A stretch of 64,000 nt of DNA from Thalassotalea sp. ND16A (GTDB lineage Bacteria > Pseudomonadota > Gammaproteobacteria > Enterobacterales > Alteromonadaceae), in NCBI RefSeq assembly GCF_000764205.1, contig NZ_JQDZ01000123.1:62001-126000 (forward strand). The letters run 5' to 3'. The notes beneath the pieces are model-generated. The model did not search any database, was not told the origin of the DNA, and saw only the letters and a list, made by a program, of their open reading frames with translations. Made by a program: the position numbers and the translations under genes. Of the stretch, positions 35,773 to 45,093 are shown piece by piece. Position 1 is the first letter of the stretch, and each line of letters starts with the position of its first letter.

Positions 35773-38649
35773 ATGAATCAGAAACTTGCAGCACCTTTTT
35801 TATCTATCTTACTGTTGGCATGCTCGCCATCCGAACCTGTAACTATTGACGTTAGCTCAGACAGTATTCGCCAACTGGCCAGCACTTCTGCCGGACACTG
35901 GTTGGCAGCCGATACTTTTTATTTGCATGCTGAAATGAATCCACAGCTAAATTACTTTTTAATTTCAAAAAACAATTTAGCTGACAACTCAACAACTAGC
36001 TTCTCCCTTAAACGTTCGCAATTGAGTGACGAACAAGGTGCTAAATTTGGCCATCTACTTGAAACCGGCCAAGCGTTGAGTTTTGCCAACAGCATTACAA
36101 AGCCCGCTCAAATGCTGGCAAAAACCTTGCTTAAAGGGCCGTTGTTTATTGCCGGCGTTAACGATGAACAGCAGCTGGTCAGCTTAACCAAAGTGCAAAC
36201 CGGCAATGTCATTGATGATCTTTTTACCCGTGGCGTAACCGATGCCGATGAAGTACCTGATCTGGGTGCGACAATTACCGCACAAACTACGCAATTTAAG
36301 TTGTGGGCGCCAACAGCAAAGCAAGTATCCGTATTATTATTTAACCAGGATAAAACTCAACAGCCGTTAGCCGAAGTGGCCTTAGAGCAAAATCAGCATA
36401 CCGGGGTGTGGCAAGCAAACTTTAACGAATCATTACTCGGCAGCTATTACCAGTTTAAAGTGCAAGTATATCACCCGGCAAGCCAGAAGGTTGAAACTTT
36501 AATTACCACAGACCCATACAGTTTAAGTTTATCGGTGAATAGTGAGTACTCACAAGTGATAAATTTAAATCATCGCTCAACCAAGCCAAAAGGCTGGGAC
36601 AGTCAAACGATTCCGGTGGTGGCCGATGTTGAAGACAATGTGTTTTATGAGCTGCATATTCGCGACTTTAGTGGCAGTGATAATTCGATAACAACGAAAA
36701 ATGTTAAAGGCAAATACAAAGCGTTTGCACAAACAGACAGTAGCGGTATCAAACATTTAAAAACGTTAAAAGCGGCAGGCTTAAATAATATTCATTTATT
36801 GCCAACGTTTGATATTGGAACGGTCAATGAAGATACCAGCCAGCGCTTGGCCTTAACCGACACTGTGGCGAAGTTATGCACCATCATTGCAACGCATGAG
36901 TTGTGTCAGCAAACAGAAAACCAAGATAAATCCTTGGCAGAGATACTCGAAAGTTATGATGCCAATGGTTCTAAGGCTCAGCAATTGGTGAGTCAAACTC
37001 GAACATTTGATGATTACAACTGGGGCTATGACCCGTTTCATTACACCGTGCCGGAAGGCAGTTATGCGCAAAACCCCGAAGGTACTGCCCGCATAATTGA
37101 GTTTCGGGAAATGGTACAAAACCTCCATAACCTCGGCTTTCGGGTGATCATGGATGTGGTGTATAACCACACCCACCAGGCAGGCATGGCAAGGACCTCC
37201 GTTTTGGATAAAATAGTCCCAGGTTATTACCAGCGCCTGCACCCGGTTACCGGCTTAATTGAGCAATCAACCTGTTGTGATAACACCGCCACCGAACGCA
37301 AAATGATGGCGAAATTGATGACCGACTCCTTAGTGGTGTGGGCACAAGATTATAAAATTGACGGTTTTCGCTTTGATTTAATGGCGCACCAGCCAAAAGC
37401 CGTGATGTTGGCGGCAAGAGCGGCGGTATTAGCCGTAGACCCGGACAGCTATTTTTATGGTGAAGGCTGGAATTTTGGTGAAGTGGCCAATAACCAGCGC
37501 TTCGTGCAGGCCAGTCAGTTAGAACTTGGCGGCAGCGAAATTGGTACCTTTACCGACCGAATGCGTGATGCCGTTCGTGGTGCGGGTATGATGGCATCCG
37601 GTGATGGTATTCGTAAAGCCCAAGGCATAGGCAATGGTTTATATACCGTGCCCAATGAATTGCGCAGCAGTGCCGACAGCCAGGCAAACTACCAATTACT
37701 GGCCGATCAACTGCGTGTTGGTTTAGCCGGTAATTTGCAACATTTCCCTATTGAAAATGCCGCCGGAGAAAAGGTGACCGGCAAAGACATTCCTTATGGT
37801 GAGCAACCAACCGGCTATGCTCTAGATCCTGCCGACACCATTAATTATGTGTCGAAACACGATAATCAAACGCTTTGGGATAATAACCAATATCGTAATG
37901 CTTTTCGTTTAACTATTGATGACCGGGTTAGAATGCATGCCTTGAGTTTGTCTTACCCGTTAATGGCGCAAGGCATTCCGTTTATCCATATGGGCTCTGA
38001 ATTGCTGCGTTCAAAGTCTTATTTACGTGACAGCTATGATTATGGTGACTGGTTCAATAAAGTCGACTTTAGTATGCAAACCAATAATTACCATGTCGGT
38101 TTGCCACCAAAAGAGAAAGACCAACAGAACTGGCAGTTGATCGGCGAGATTGTCAGTAACAATGCTGGCCGTGATAGGGTAACCGCAGAACATATCCGTT
38201 TTAGTCGCGATCGTTTTCTTGAGTTTTTACAAATTCGCATGACTTCAAAGCTGTTTCGCTTAACCACAAGCGACGCCATCAAGGAGCAGGTACAATTTTT
38301 AAATACCGGTAAAAATCAGCAGTTAGGTCTGATTGTGATGAATCTTACCGATACTAATTCCGATTCTAATACTGATAACAATACGAATCCCGAAAAGAAT
38401 ACCAATACCAATACCGATAAAGATTCTGAGCAAGTGGAGCAACACTATGAGCAAATCGTAGTGCTATTCAACAGTTCAGCCAAACCACAACATTTTGCTT
38501 ATCCAGCGGCAGCTGGTTTTAGCTTACACCCATTGCAGCTGGCAAGTTCTGATCCATTAACGGCCAGTAATGACGTAGGTAAGAATGACATCGGAGATTT
38601 TGGTTTTAGCGTTAATAAATTCAGCACTGCTGTGTTTGTCAAAAAATAG
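35773..38649 (+). CDS. Pullulanase-type GH13 lipoprotein
   Basis: A 958-residue debranching enzyme for alpha-1,6 links in pullulan or branched dextrins. The lipobox LLAC followed by Ser fits outer-membrane sorting. An N-terminal CBM48-type domain (FKLWAPTAKQVSVLLFN) precedes the barrel with the type I pullulanase motif YNWGYDP, then VIMDVVYNH, DGFRFDLMAHQ (nucleophile), FYGEGWNFG (acid) and SKHDNQTLWD. Near the C terminus there is an Asn/Thr/Asp-rich insert (about residues 860-885) from short DNA repeats, likely a variable loop. It heads a plus-strand set with GH97, the MFS transporter and probably the LacI regulator. Confidence 0.92.
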   Translation: MNQKLAAPFLSILLLACSPSEPVTIDVSSDSIRQLASTSAGHWLAADTFYLHAEMNPQLNYFLISKNNLADNSTTSFSLKRSQLSDEQGAKFGHLLETGQALSFANSITKPAQMLAKTLLKGPLFIAGVNDEQQLVSLTKVQTGNVIDDLFTRGVTDADEVPDLGATITAQTTQFKLWAPTAKQVSVLLFNQDKTQQPLAEVALEQNQHTGVWQANFNESLLGSYYQFKVQVYHPASQKVETLITTDPYSLSLSVNSEYSQVINLNHRSTKPKGWDSQTIPVVADVEDNVFYELHIRDFSGSDNSITTKNVKGKYKAFAQTDSSGIKHLKTLKAAGLNNIHLLPTFDIGTVNEDTSQRLALTDTVAKLCTIIATHELCQQTENQDKSLAEILESYDANGSKAQQLVSQTRTFDDYNWGYDPFHYTVPEGSYAQNPEGTARIIEFREMVQNLHNLGFRVIMDVVYNHTHQAGMARTSVLDKIVPGYYQRLHPVTGLIEQSTCCDNTATERKMMAKLMTDSLVVWAQDYKIDGFRFDLMAHQPKAVMLAARAAVLAVDPDSYFYGEGWNFGEVANNQRFVQASQLELGGSEIGTFTDRMRDAVRGAGMMASGDGIRKAQGIGNGLYTVPNELRSSADSQANYQLLADQLRVGLAGNLQHFPIENAAGEKVTGKDIPYGEQPTGYALDPADTINYVSKHDNQTLWDNNQYRNAFRLTIDDRVRMHALSLSYPLMAQGIPFIHMGSELLRSKSYLRDSYDYGDWFNKVDFSMQTNNYHVGLPPKEKDQQNWQLIGEIVSNNAGRDRVTAEHIRFSRDRFLEFLQIRMTSKLFRLTTSDAIKEQVQFLNTGKNQQLGLIVMNLTDTNSDSNTDNNTNPEKNTNTNTDKDSEQVEQHYEQIVVLFNSSAKPQHFAYPAAAGFSLHPLQLASSDPLTASNDVGKNDIGDFGFSVNKFSTAVFVKK

Positions 38650-38664
38650 AAGGTTGAGAAAAAT

Positions 38665-40707
38665 ATGAAGATTTTAGTTAAAGTTACGCTACTGGCGTTG
38701 TCGCTAAGCAGTTTTTTACTGACGGCAAAAGAAGTCACCGTTGCCTCTCCTGATGGCAAGTTAAGTTTCACCATAAACGATGTAGCTGAGGCGCCCAAGT
38801 ACAGCGTTAGTTTTAATGGCGAACAAGTGATTGAACCTTCTCGTTTGGGTATGGTGTTTAAATCGGGCCCTTATTTTGACCAGGGTTTTGCCATTACATC
38901 AACGACGATTCAGTCGGTGAACAGCTCATGGCAACAACCTTGGGGTGAGCGTGAAACCATTACCGATCACCATAATGAATTGCAGGTAACGTTCGCCGCC
39001 AACAGAGAGACGGTAAATACTTACACCTTACGAGTTCGAGTGTTTAACGATGGCCTGGGGTTTCGTTACGAAGTGCCGAAACAACCGGGTTTAGCGCAGG
39101 TAGAAATCACTAACGAACTGACCGAATTCGCCATTAAAGATTATAAAAACGCTACCGCTTACTGGATCCCGGCGCGTCAATTTAATCGTTATGAATACAT
39201 CTACGACACTACTGAATTTGAGGACGTTAATATTGCCCATACGCCATTTACTTTTACCTTGGGCTCAGGGGTACATATGAGTATTCATGAAGCGGCGTTA
39301 GTCGATTATGCCGGTATGTCAGTAAACCAGCGTCGCCCTGGGGTATTGAAAGCGGATTTAGCGCCCTGGTCCGACGGTGTTTTGGTGAAAACCACGGCAA
39401 ACTTTAAAAGCCCGTGGCGTACCATACAGGTGAGCGAAGATGCGGTTGGCTTATTAAATTCTGATTTGATTTTAAACCTCAATGAGCCGAATAAACTCGG
39501 CGATGTGTCTTGGGTTGAACCGGGCAAATACGTGGGTATTTGGTGGGGCATGCACATAAATGAAACCACTTGGGGCAGTGGCGATCAGCATGGTGCAACC
39601 ACCAGTGAAGTGAAACGTTACATGGATTTTGCCGCTAAGTATGGCTTTAAAGGAGTGTTAGTTGAAGGCTGGAATATCGGCTGGGATGGTGACTGGTTCT
39701 TTAATGGTGATGTGTTTGACTTTACCAAACCCTATGACGACTTTGATATCGATGCGATAAGCCAGCATAGTAAAGATGTAGGGGTAAAATTAGTTGGTCA
39801 TCATGAAACTTCGGGTAATGTCAGCAACTACCGCAGGCAAATGGCGGATGCGCTCGATTTGTACCAAAGCATGGGAGTGGCTCAGGTGAAAACCGGCTAT
39901 GTTGCCGATGGCGGTAACATTAAACGTATCGATGACGATGGCATTGCCCGTCATGAATGGCACGATGGCCAATATATGGTGAATGAATATCTCTATAATA
40001 TTAAACAGGCGGCGAAAAGAAATATCAGTATTAATACCCATGAACCAATTAAAGACACAGGTTTGCGCCGTACTTATCCAAACTGGATTGCTCGTGAAGG
40101 TGCACGCGGTCAAGAATTCAATGCCTGGGGCACGCCACCTAACCCGCCGGAACATGCGGCAATGCTGCCATTTACCCGGATGTTAGCCGGGCCGATGGAT
40201 TTTACGCCAGGCATATTCAACATGGACTTTAATGGTTTGGGTGCCAATACCAACAGACCACAAACGACCTTAGCCAAGCAGTTAGCATTGTATGTTGTGC
40301 TGTATAGCCCAATCCAGATGGCGGCGGATTTACCGCGCAATTACGAAGCCAACTTACCTGCATTTCAGTTTATTTTGGATGTACCCACCGATTGGCAACA
40401 TTCAATCGCGGTGGCGGGTGCAGTGGGCGACTATGTTGCTTTTGCCCGGCAAGAGCGTCATGGCAATGACTGGTATTTAGGCGCTTTAACGGATGAACAA
40501 GCCCGCACTATCGAGGTTAAATTAGACTTTTTAGCGGCAGATAAGAGTTATCTTGCCGAAATTTATCGTGATGGCGACCAGGCAAACTGGGTAGATAAGC
40601 CTTATGAGCTGGTGATTGAGCAAAAAACGGTTTCAGCAAAAGATATCCTGAACATTAAAATGGCAACAAGTGGTGGCGCCGCCATTCGCTTTAAGGCAAT
40701 GGACTAA
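38665..40707 (+). CDS. GH97 alpha-glucosidase, SusB-like
   Basis: A 680-residue periplasmic glycoside hydrolase of family 97. A signal peptide (ending LLTAKEV) precedes an N-terminal beta-sandwich, a TIM barrel (YGFKGVLVEGWNIGWDGDW) and a C-terminal domain. Glutamates in HHETSGN, NTHEPIKDTG and GQEFNAWG match the acidic positions that mark the inverting, SusB-type alpha-glucosidases of this family. It would release glucose from maltodextrins delivered by the receptor. It lies 15 bp after the pullulanase gene and 3 bp before the MFS gene, so all three are likely one transcript. Confidence 0.92.
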   Translation: MKILVKVTLLALSLSSFLLTAKEVTVASPDGKLSFTINDVAEAPKYSVSFNGEQVIEPSRLGMVFKSGPYFDQGFAITSTTIQSVNSSWQQPWGERETITDHHNELQVTFAANRETVNTYTLRVRVFNDGLGFRYEVPKQPGLAQVEITNELTEFAIKDYKNATAYWIPARQFNRYEYIYDTTEFEDVNIAHTPFTFTLGSGVHMSIHEAALVDYAGMSVNQRRPGVLKADLAPWSDGVLVKTTANFKSPWRTIQVSEDAVGLLNSDLILNLNEPNKLGDVSWVEPGKYVGIWWGMHINETTWGSGDQHGATTSEVKRYMDFAAKYGFKGVLVEGWNIGWDGDWFFNGDVFDFTKPYDDFDIDAISQHSKDVGVKLVGHHETSGNVSNYRRQMADALDLYQSMGVAQVKTGYVADGGNIKRIDDDGIARHEWHDGQYMVNEYLYNIKQAAKRNISINTHEPIKDTGLRRTYPNWIAREGARGQEFNAWGTPPNPPEHAAMLPFTRMLAGPMDFTPGIFNMDFNGLGANTNRPQTTLAKQLALYVVLYSPIQMAADLPRNYEANLPAFQFILDVPTDWQHSIAVAGAVGDYVAFARQERHGNDWYLGALTDEQARTIEVKLDFLAADKSYLAEIYRDGDQANWVDKPYELVIEQKTVSAKDILNIKMATSGGAAIRFKAMD

Positions 40708-40710
40708 ACT

Positions 40711-42198
40711 ATGTTAGATGAAAGCAAGAGTTTGATGATGAGTAAAGAAAAACCGCAGTTATCGTTTTGGCAGGTATGGAATGTCAGTTTTGGCTTCTTA
40801 GGGGTGCAATTTGGTTTTGCCCTGCAAAATGCCAATGTCAGTCGAATTTTGTCGGACTTAGGTGCTGACTTGCATTCACTGTCACTGTTTTGGCTGGTGG
40901 CACCAATCATGGGGCTGATTGTGCAGCCTCTTGTTGGTTCGGCGTCTGATCGCACCTGGAATCGATTTGGTCGACGTAAACCGTTTATTTTAGCGGGTGC
41001 CATTGCCGCGGCTATCGGTATGGTGTTAATGCCAAATGCTGGAGTTTTTGTTGCCTTTATTGCGCCGATGCTATTTGGCGCGATGATTTTGGCGCTAATG
41101 GATGCTTCATTCAATGTTAGCTTCCAGCCATTTCGTTCTCTCGTCTCTGATTTGGTGCCAGCCAAGCAGCGCAACCTGGGTTATTCGATTCAATCGTTAT
41201 TGATTAATATTGGTGCGGTTATCGGCTCGATTTTGCCGTTTGTGTTAACTAATGTTGTTGGTTTAGAAAATACCGCGAAAGTTGGCGAGGTTGCGCCATC
41301 AGTTACCTGGGCATTTTATCTTGGCGCAACGGTATTGTTAGGCTCAGTATTGTGGACAGTATTTCGTACCAAGGAACACCCGCCGGAAGATTTTTATGCG
41401 TTTCGCGGTATCGATGCGCAGGCAATTGCGCAAGAACAAAAACAGAAAAAATCGCTTAGAGGCTCGCTGGTAGAATTTTTCAGGCTGATGAAAACCATGC
41501 CACAAACGATGAAGCAACTGGCAATCGTGCAGTTTTTCTCCTGGTTTGCCTTGTTCATTATGTGGGTTTACTCGATGCCGGCAATCACCCAGTACATTTG
41601 GGGAGTCGAGGCAAAATGGTTTGACCCAGATTATTTACATGCAGTTGGCACGGTGCCGCAAGCAATCCTTGATGCGAAAGGTGCTGCCGGTGACTGGGTC
41701 GGCATAATCTTTGCCGCTTACTCGTTATTTGCCGCCGTATTTTCGGTGGTGTTGTCGAAACTGGCGGATAAGTTTGGCCGTAAATTAGTGTATTCATTAT
41801 CTTTGTTCGCCGGGGCATTGGGCTATTTTGGTTTTATGGCGTTTAATAACCCAGAGCCAGTGGTTGTTGACTTATTGATTACCTCGGTTACCGTTCCGCA
41901 AGCGGCGGTTAACTTATTTATTCCAATGATCGGCGTCGGCATTTCCTGGGCGGCAATTTTGGCGATGCCCTATGCGATTTTGGCCGGGTCATTACCCGCG
42001 ACTAAAACCGGGGTATACATGGGGATTTTCAATTTCACCATCGCCGCACCACAAATTGTCTCCGGTTTGTTTTCGGGTTGGATTTTAAGTAGCGTGTTTA
42101 ATAATGAAGCGATATACATCATAATGCTGGCCGGTGTTGCTATGCTGTTTGCCAGCGCCTCGGTGTATTTTGTCAAAGACGATCAAGAGCAAAATTAA
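40711..42198 (+). CDS. Maltose/maltodextrin MFS transporter (GPH/SLC45-like)
   Basis: A 495-residue inner-membrane carrier with about twelve membrane segments. The signatures SFGFLGVQFGFALQNANVSRI, the loop RFGRRKPFILAG and the late TGVYMGIFNFTIAAPQ fit the maltose-type MFS proteins encoded in Shewanella, Xanthomonas and Caulobacter maltodextrin loci. It would take maltose or glucose released in the periplasm into the cytoplasm for MalQ and GlgP. It starts 3 bp after the GH97 stop; an in-frame ATG at 40735 (MSKEK-type N terminus, at 40738) is a possible alternative start. A second, more distant carrier of this family lies at 28315. Confidence 0.9.
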   Translation: MLDESKSLMMSKEKPQLSFWQVWNVSFGFLGVQFGFALQNANVSRILSDLGADLHSLSLFWLVAPIMGLIVQPLVGSASDRTWNRFGRRKPFILAGAIAAAIGMVLMPNAGVFVAFIAPMLFGAMILALMDASFNVSFQPFRSLVSDLVPAKQRNLGYSIQSLLINIGAVIGSILPFVLTNVVGLENTAKVGEVAPSVTWAFYLGATVLLGSVLWTVFRTKEHPPEDFYAFRGIDAQAIAQEQKQKKSLRGSLVEFFRLMKTMPQTMKQLAIVQFFSWFALFIMWVYSMPAITQYIWGVEAKWFDPDYLHAVGTVPQAILDAKGAAGDWVGIIFAAYSLFAAVFSVVLSKLADKFGRKLVYSLSLFAGALGYFGFMAFNNPEPVVVDLLITSVTVPQAAVNLFIPMIGVGISWAAILAMPYAILAGSLPATKTGVYMGIFNFTIAAPQIVSGLFSGWILSSVFNNEAIYIIMLAGVAMLFASASVYFVKDDQEQN

Positions 42199-42217
42199 GC
42201 GAACCGGTCGTGCTTGT

Positions 42218-42249
42218 GCGTTGTGCCAAATTTCAGTTTGGCACAACGC
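42218..42249 (+). terminator. Stem-loop after the MFS gene
   Basis: A 13-bp perfect stem (GCGTTGTGCCAAA / TTTGGCACAACGC) with a 6-nt loop lies in the gap before the LacI-family gene. No T-run follows directly, so termination may be partial. Confidence 0.55.
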
Positions 42250-42316
42250 GGCACATTTAATCCGCTATACATTGCTATGATCTTGCGTTACTATTTTTTT
42301 AAGTGAAATTTTTTAG

Positions 42317-43339
42317 ATGTATATTAACGTGAAAGCAACTTCATTTGACATCGCCTATCGTGCCGGTGTTTCACAATCTACGGTGTCGCGAGCACTGCGT
42401 AATAGTCCGCTGGTGAATGAGGAAACGCGTCTAAAAATTCAGGCCATCGCCAAAGAACTCAATTATAAGGTCGATAAAAATGCCCGTAATTTACGCTCAC
42501 AACAGAGTAACACCTTAGCGCTGCTGTTATTTGAAGATCCCACCTCAGATGATTCGCAAATCAATCCATTTTTTCTGTCGATGCTGGGCAGTATTACCCG
42601 AGCTTGTGCGAATAAAGGCTACGATTTGTTAGTCTCGTTTCAGCAAATGGATAACGATTGGCACGCCGAATTTGAAGATACTAACAAAGCCGATGGCATT
42701 ATTTTGTTAGGCTACGGTGATTACGTTGCTTACAAAGAAAAGTTGGTGCATTTGCATGAGCAAGGTACTCATTTTGTTCGTTGGGGCGCAGAAGTAAAAG
42801 ATATGGACGTGGCCACCATTGGTTGCGATAACTTTCATGGTGGTTACCAACTTACCGAGCATTTAATCCAAAAAGGCCATAAACAATGTGCCTTTATCGG
42901 CACCGCTTCCCGCCGGGCGCCGGAATTTTATGATCGTTATAAAGGCCATGCTGCGGCACTGAAACATGCGGGCATAAGCGTGGATGAAAACCTACAAATT
43001 GATGCCTTGTATACCGAAGAAGCGGGTTATCTGGCCAGTAAAGAGTTACTGGCGGCCGGCGCCAAGTTTGATGCCTTGTTTGCCGCTTGCGATTTGATTG
43101 CCGTAGGCGCGATTAGAGCATTAACTGAGCATGGTTTGGCCATTCCTGATGATGTCGCCGTCGTTGGCTTTGATGATATTCCGATGGCCAGTTTTGTCAA
43201 TCCTCCGCTGACCACAGCGAAACAAGATACCATGCTGGCCGGACAACTATTGGTGGAAAACCTGCTGAAGCTGATCGCCGGCGACAAACCTTCTACGCTG
43301 TTAATTGAAAGCCAGCTTATCGAAAGATCTTCTTCATAA
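42317..43339 (+). CDS. LacI-family transcriptional regulator of the starch locus
   Basis: A 340-residue DNA-binding regulator. The N-terminal helix-turn-helix (SFDIAYRAGVSQSTVSRALRN) and hinge helix (NARNLRSQQ) are classical for LacI/GalR, and the effector domain has the periplasmic-binding fold (VAVVGFDDIPMASFVNPPLTT). It is the likely reader of the ATACGTAT palindromes upstream of glgP, the receptor and the pullulanase operon, with maltose or a maltodextrin as probable effector. I see no such palindrome directly upstream of its own start. It is comparable to MalR/SusR-type regulators, but the symbol is not assigned because several names are used for these. Confidence 0.9.
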   Translation: MYINVKATSFDIAYRAGVSQSTVSRALRNSPLVNEETRLKIQAIAKELNYKVDKNARNLRSQQSNTLALLLFEDPTSDDSQINPFFLSMLGSITRACANKGYDLLVSFQQMDNDWHAEFEDTNKADGIILLGYGDYVAYKEKLVHLHEQGTHFVRWGAEVKDMDVATIGCDNFHGGYQLTEHLIQKGHKQCAFIGTASRRAPEFYDRYKGHAAALKHAGISVDENLQIDALYTEEAGYLASKELLAAGAKFDALFAACDLIAVGAIRALTEHGLAIPDDVAVVGFDDIPMASFVNPPLTTAKQDTMLAGQLLVENLLKLIAGDKPSTLLIESQLIERSSS

Positions 43340-43463
43340 ACTTTAGGTTGCCCACTCCAGACGGTACTGTTAAGTTAGTGTCATAATATGAATAACGGCA
43401 GTAATAGCAAGTACATTCATGGGTTGCTTAACCAGTCAATGTAATTGCTGTAAAATAAACAGT

Positions 43464-44096
43464 ATGAACAAGCAGTGGCATAACTATTTTATCTATCTTC
43501 TTGCTTTTAGCAGTGGTTTCTCAATTATGGGGATTGAACTGTTAGGCGGGCGCATTTTGGCGCCATATTTCGGCTCAAGCGTGCATGTGTGGGGCAGTAT
43601 CATCACCGTGTTTATGCTCTCATTGTCTTTGGGTTACTTATTTGGTGGCCGCTTGTCTTTACATCGGCCGTCATTGCAAAAATATGGCCGAATATTTTTA
43701 TTTGCGGGCATTACGCTGTTGCCTTTGGCTTATTTCGCCACCCCTATTCTCGATTTGGTTTTTGATAATATTGAAGACTCGCGCTATGGCTCATTAACCG
43801 CGTCTATGTTGTTATTTTTTGTGCCCACCATTATTTTGGGGATGATCTCGCCGTACTCGGTGCGCTTGTTAGTGACCAACGAAGCGGAAAGTGGCCACGT
43901 AGCGGGTGTACTCTACTTTGTTTCCACTTTAGGCTCGGCACTGGGTACCCTGGCCACCTCGTTTTATCTGGTATTATGGTTTGAAGTAAACACGATTATC
44001 TTTACCTATTGCCTGTTATTGATATCTCTTGGTTTGATGGCGATGGTTGTGAATAAAATGGAGGTAAAAGATGCACAAGTCCCTCTACAGTCTTAA
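43464..44096 (+). CDS. Membrane half of a spermidine-synthase-like transporter/synthase pair
   Basis: A 210-residue membrane protein with about six hydrophobic segments. The N-terminal segment (SIMGIELLGGRILAPYFGSSVHVWGSII) is characteristic of the membrane part of fused MFS/spermidine synthase proteins. The soluble synthase-like half is encoded by the next gene, which overlaps this one by 26 bp. I chose the ATG at 43464; 15 codons of open frame lie upstream and would add a Cys-rich, non-conserved extension. In many relatives the two halves are one polypeptide, so this is a naturally split arrangement. The function of the family is not established. Confidence 0.8.
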   Translation: MNKQWHNYFIYLLAFSSGFSIMGIELLGGRILAPYFGSSVHVWGSIITVFMLSLSLGYLFGGRLSLHRPSLQKYGRIFLFAGITLLPLAYFATPILDLVFDNIEDSRYGSLTASMLLFFVPTIILGMISPYSVRLLVTNEAESGHVAGVLYFVSTLGSALGTLATSFYLVLWFEVNTIIFTYCLLLISLGLMAMVVNKMEVKDAQVPLQS

Positions 44097-44976
44097 ATTC
44101 AATGTTGCGCTATTGCTCACCTTCTCGGTGTTCATCGGTGCGTCTTTTACTATTCAGGCGAAAGTCATTAAAGAAGAACGGTCATTGTATCGAAATATCT
44201 TTGTTGAAGATAAAGACAATGTTCGTTGTTTGAAGTTTTCGGTAAAGCGCAAAACCAGCAGTCAATCATGTATCAATAAAGACAATCCGCAGCAGCTGGT
44301 ATTTAATTACACCAAGTATGTGATGTCATCTTTAGTGTTCAACCCCAACCCGCGCAGGGTGCTCATTATCGGCTTAGGTGGCGGCACTTTATCCAACAGT
44401 TTATTAGAGCTCTACCCTGACATTGAAATTGATAATGTCGAAATTGACCCTGCGGTAGTGCGGGTGGCAAAAACCTATTTTGATTTCAAAGAAACCGATA
44501 AGGTTAAAAGCCATACCAAAGATGGCCGCATTTTTATCAAACGGGCGCAACGTAATCAACAACGTTATGATTTGATTATTCTCGATGCTTTTAATGGCGA
44601 ATATATTCCTGAACATTTATTAACGCAGGAATTTTTAGAAGAAACGAAATCATTACTCACCGAGGAAGGGGTTTTGGTGGCGAATACCTTTTCCAGCAGT
44701 AAACTTTATCATCATGAATCGGCCACTTATCATGCGGTGTTTGGCGACTTTTATTCAATCCGCAACGAGCAAAGCTCAGGTAATCGAGTGATTATCATCC
44801 CCAACAAAATGCCAATAGCAAATGAGATAGGTGACAATGTTGAGATGCTGACTCAACCGTTGGCAACCTACAATATAAAATTGTTCAAGGTGATCAGTTT
44901 TATGGACTTGAAGAAAGATGTCGAGTCTGATTACCGGGTACTCACCGATCAATATTCACCGGCGAATTTACTCTGA
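44071..44976 (+). CDS. Spermidine-synthase-like methyltransferase-fold protein
   Basis: A 301-residue protein with an N-terminal hydrophobic segment (about residues 10-30) and a polyamine-synthase-type Rossmann domain. The nucleotide-binding motif GLGGGTLSNSL, the acidic VEIDPAVV strand and DLIILDAFNG match the SpeE family. The export or membrane segment is unusual for a true spermidine synthase, so it may be anchored facing the periplasm or act with the preceding membrane protein. Its start lies inside the preceding gene (26-bp overlap). It is probably not a housekeeping SpeE; whether it has aminopropyltransferase activity is unknown. Confidence 0.82.
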   Translation: MHKSLYSLKFNVALLLTFSVFIGASFTIQAKVIKEERSLYRNIFVEDKDNVRCLKFSVKRKTSSQSCINKDNPQQLVFNYTKYVMSSLVFNPNPRRVLIIGLGGGTLSNSLLELYPDIEIDNVEIDPAVVRVAKTYFDFKETDKVKSHTKDGRIFIKRAQRNQQRYDLIILDAFNGEYIPEHLLTQEFLEETKSLLTEEGVLVANTFSSSKLYHHESATYHAVFGDFYSIRNEQSSGNRVIIIPNKMPIANEIGDNVEMLTQPLATYNIKLFKVISFMDLKKDVESDYRVLTDQYSPANLL

Positions 44977-45093
44977 TTACTTTCAAACTTTGACCGATAT
45001 TTAGGAGATATTTTGCTGCAATCATCGCATGCCGCAACGATTGAATTATTACCAGATGCATATACTTCGAAAGATTTCGAGTAAGCTATCGCT

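Noticed and set aside
42199-42316. An autoregulatory operator for the LacI-family gene.
   Set aside because: No ATACGTAT-like palindrome is found in the gap; the only symmetric element is a hairpin.
45013-45084. A 22-codon TTG-started frame with a ribosome-like site before deoA, possible leader peptide.
   Set aside because: No attenuator structure or codon bias is visible, and such a short frame is expected by chance.
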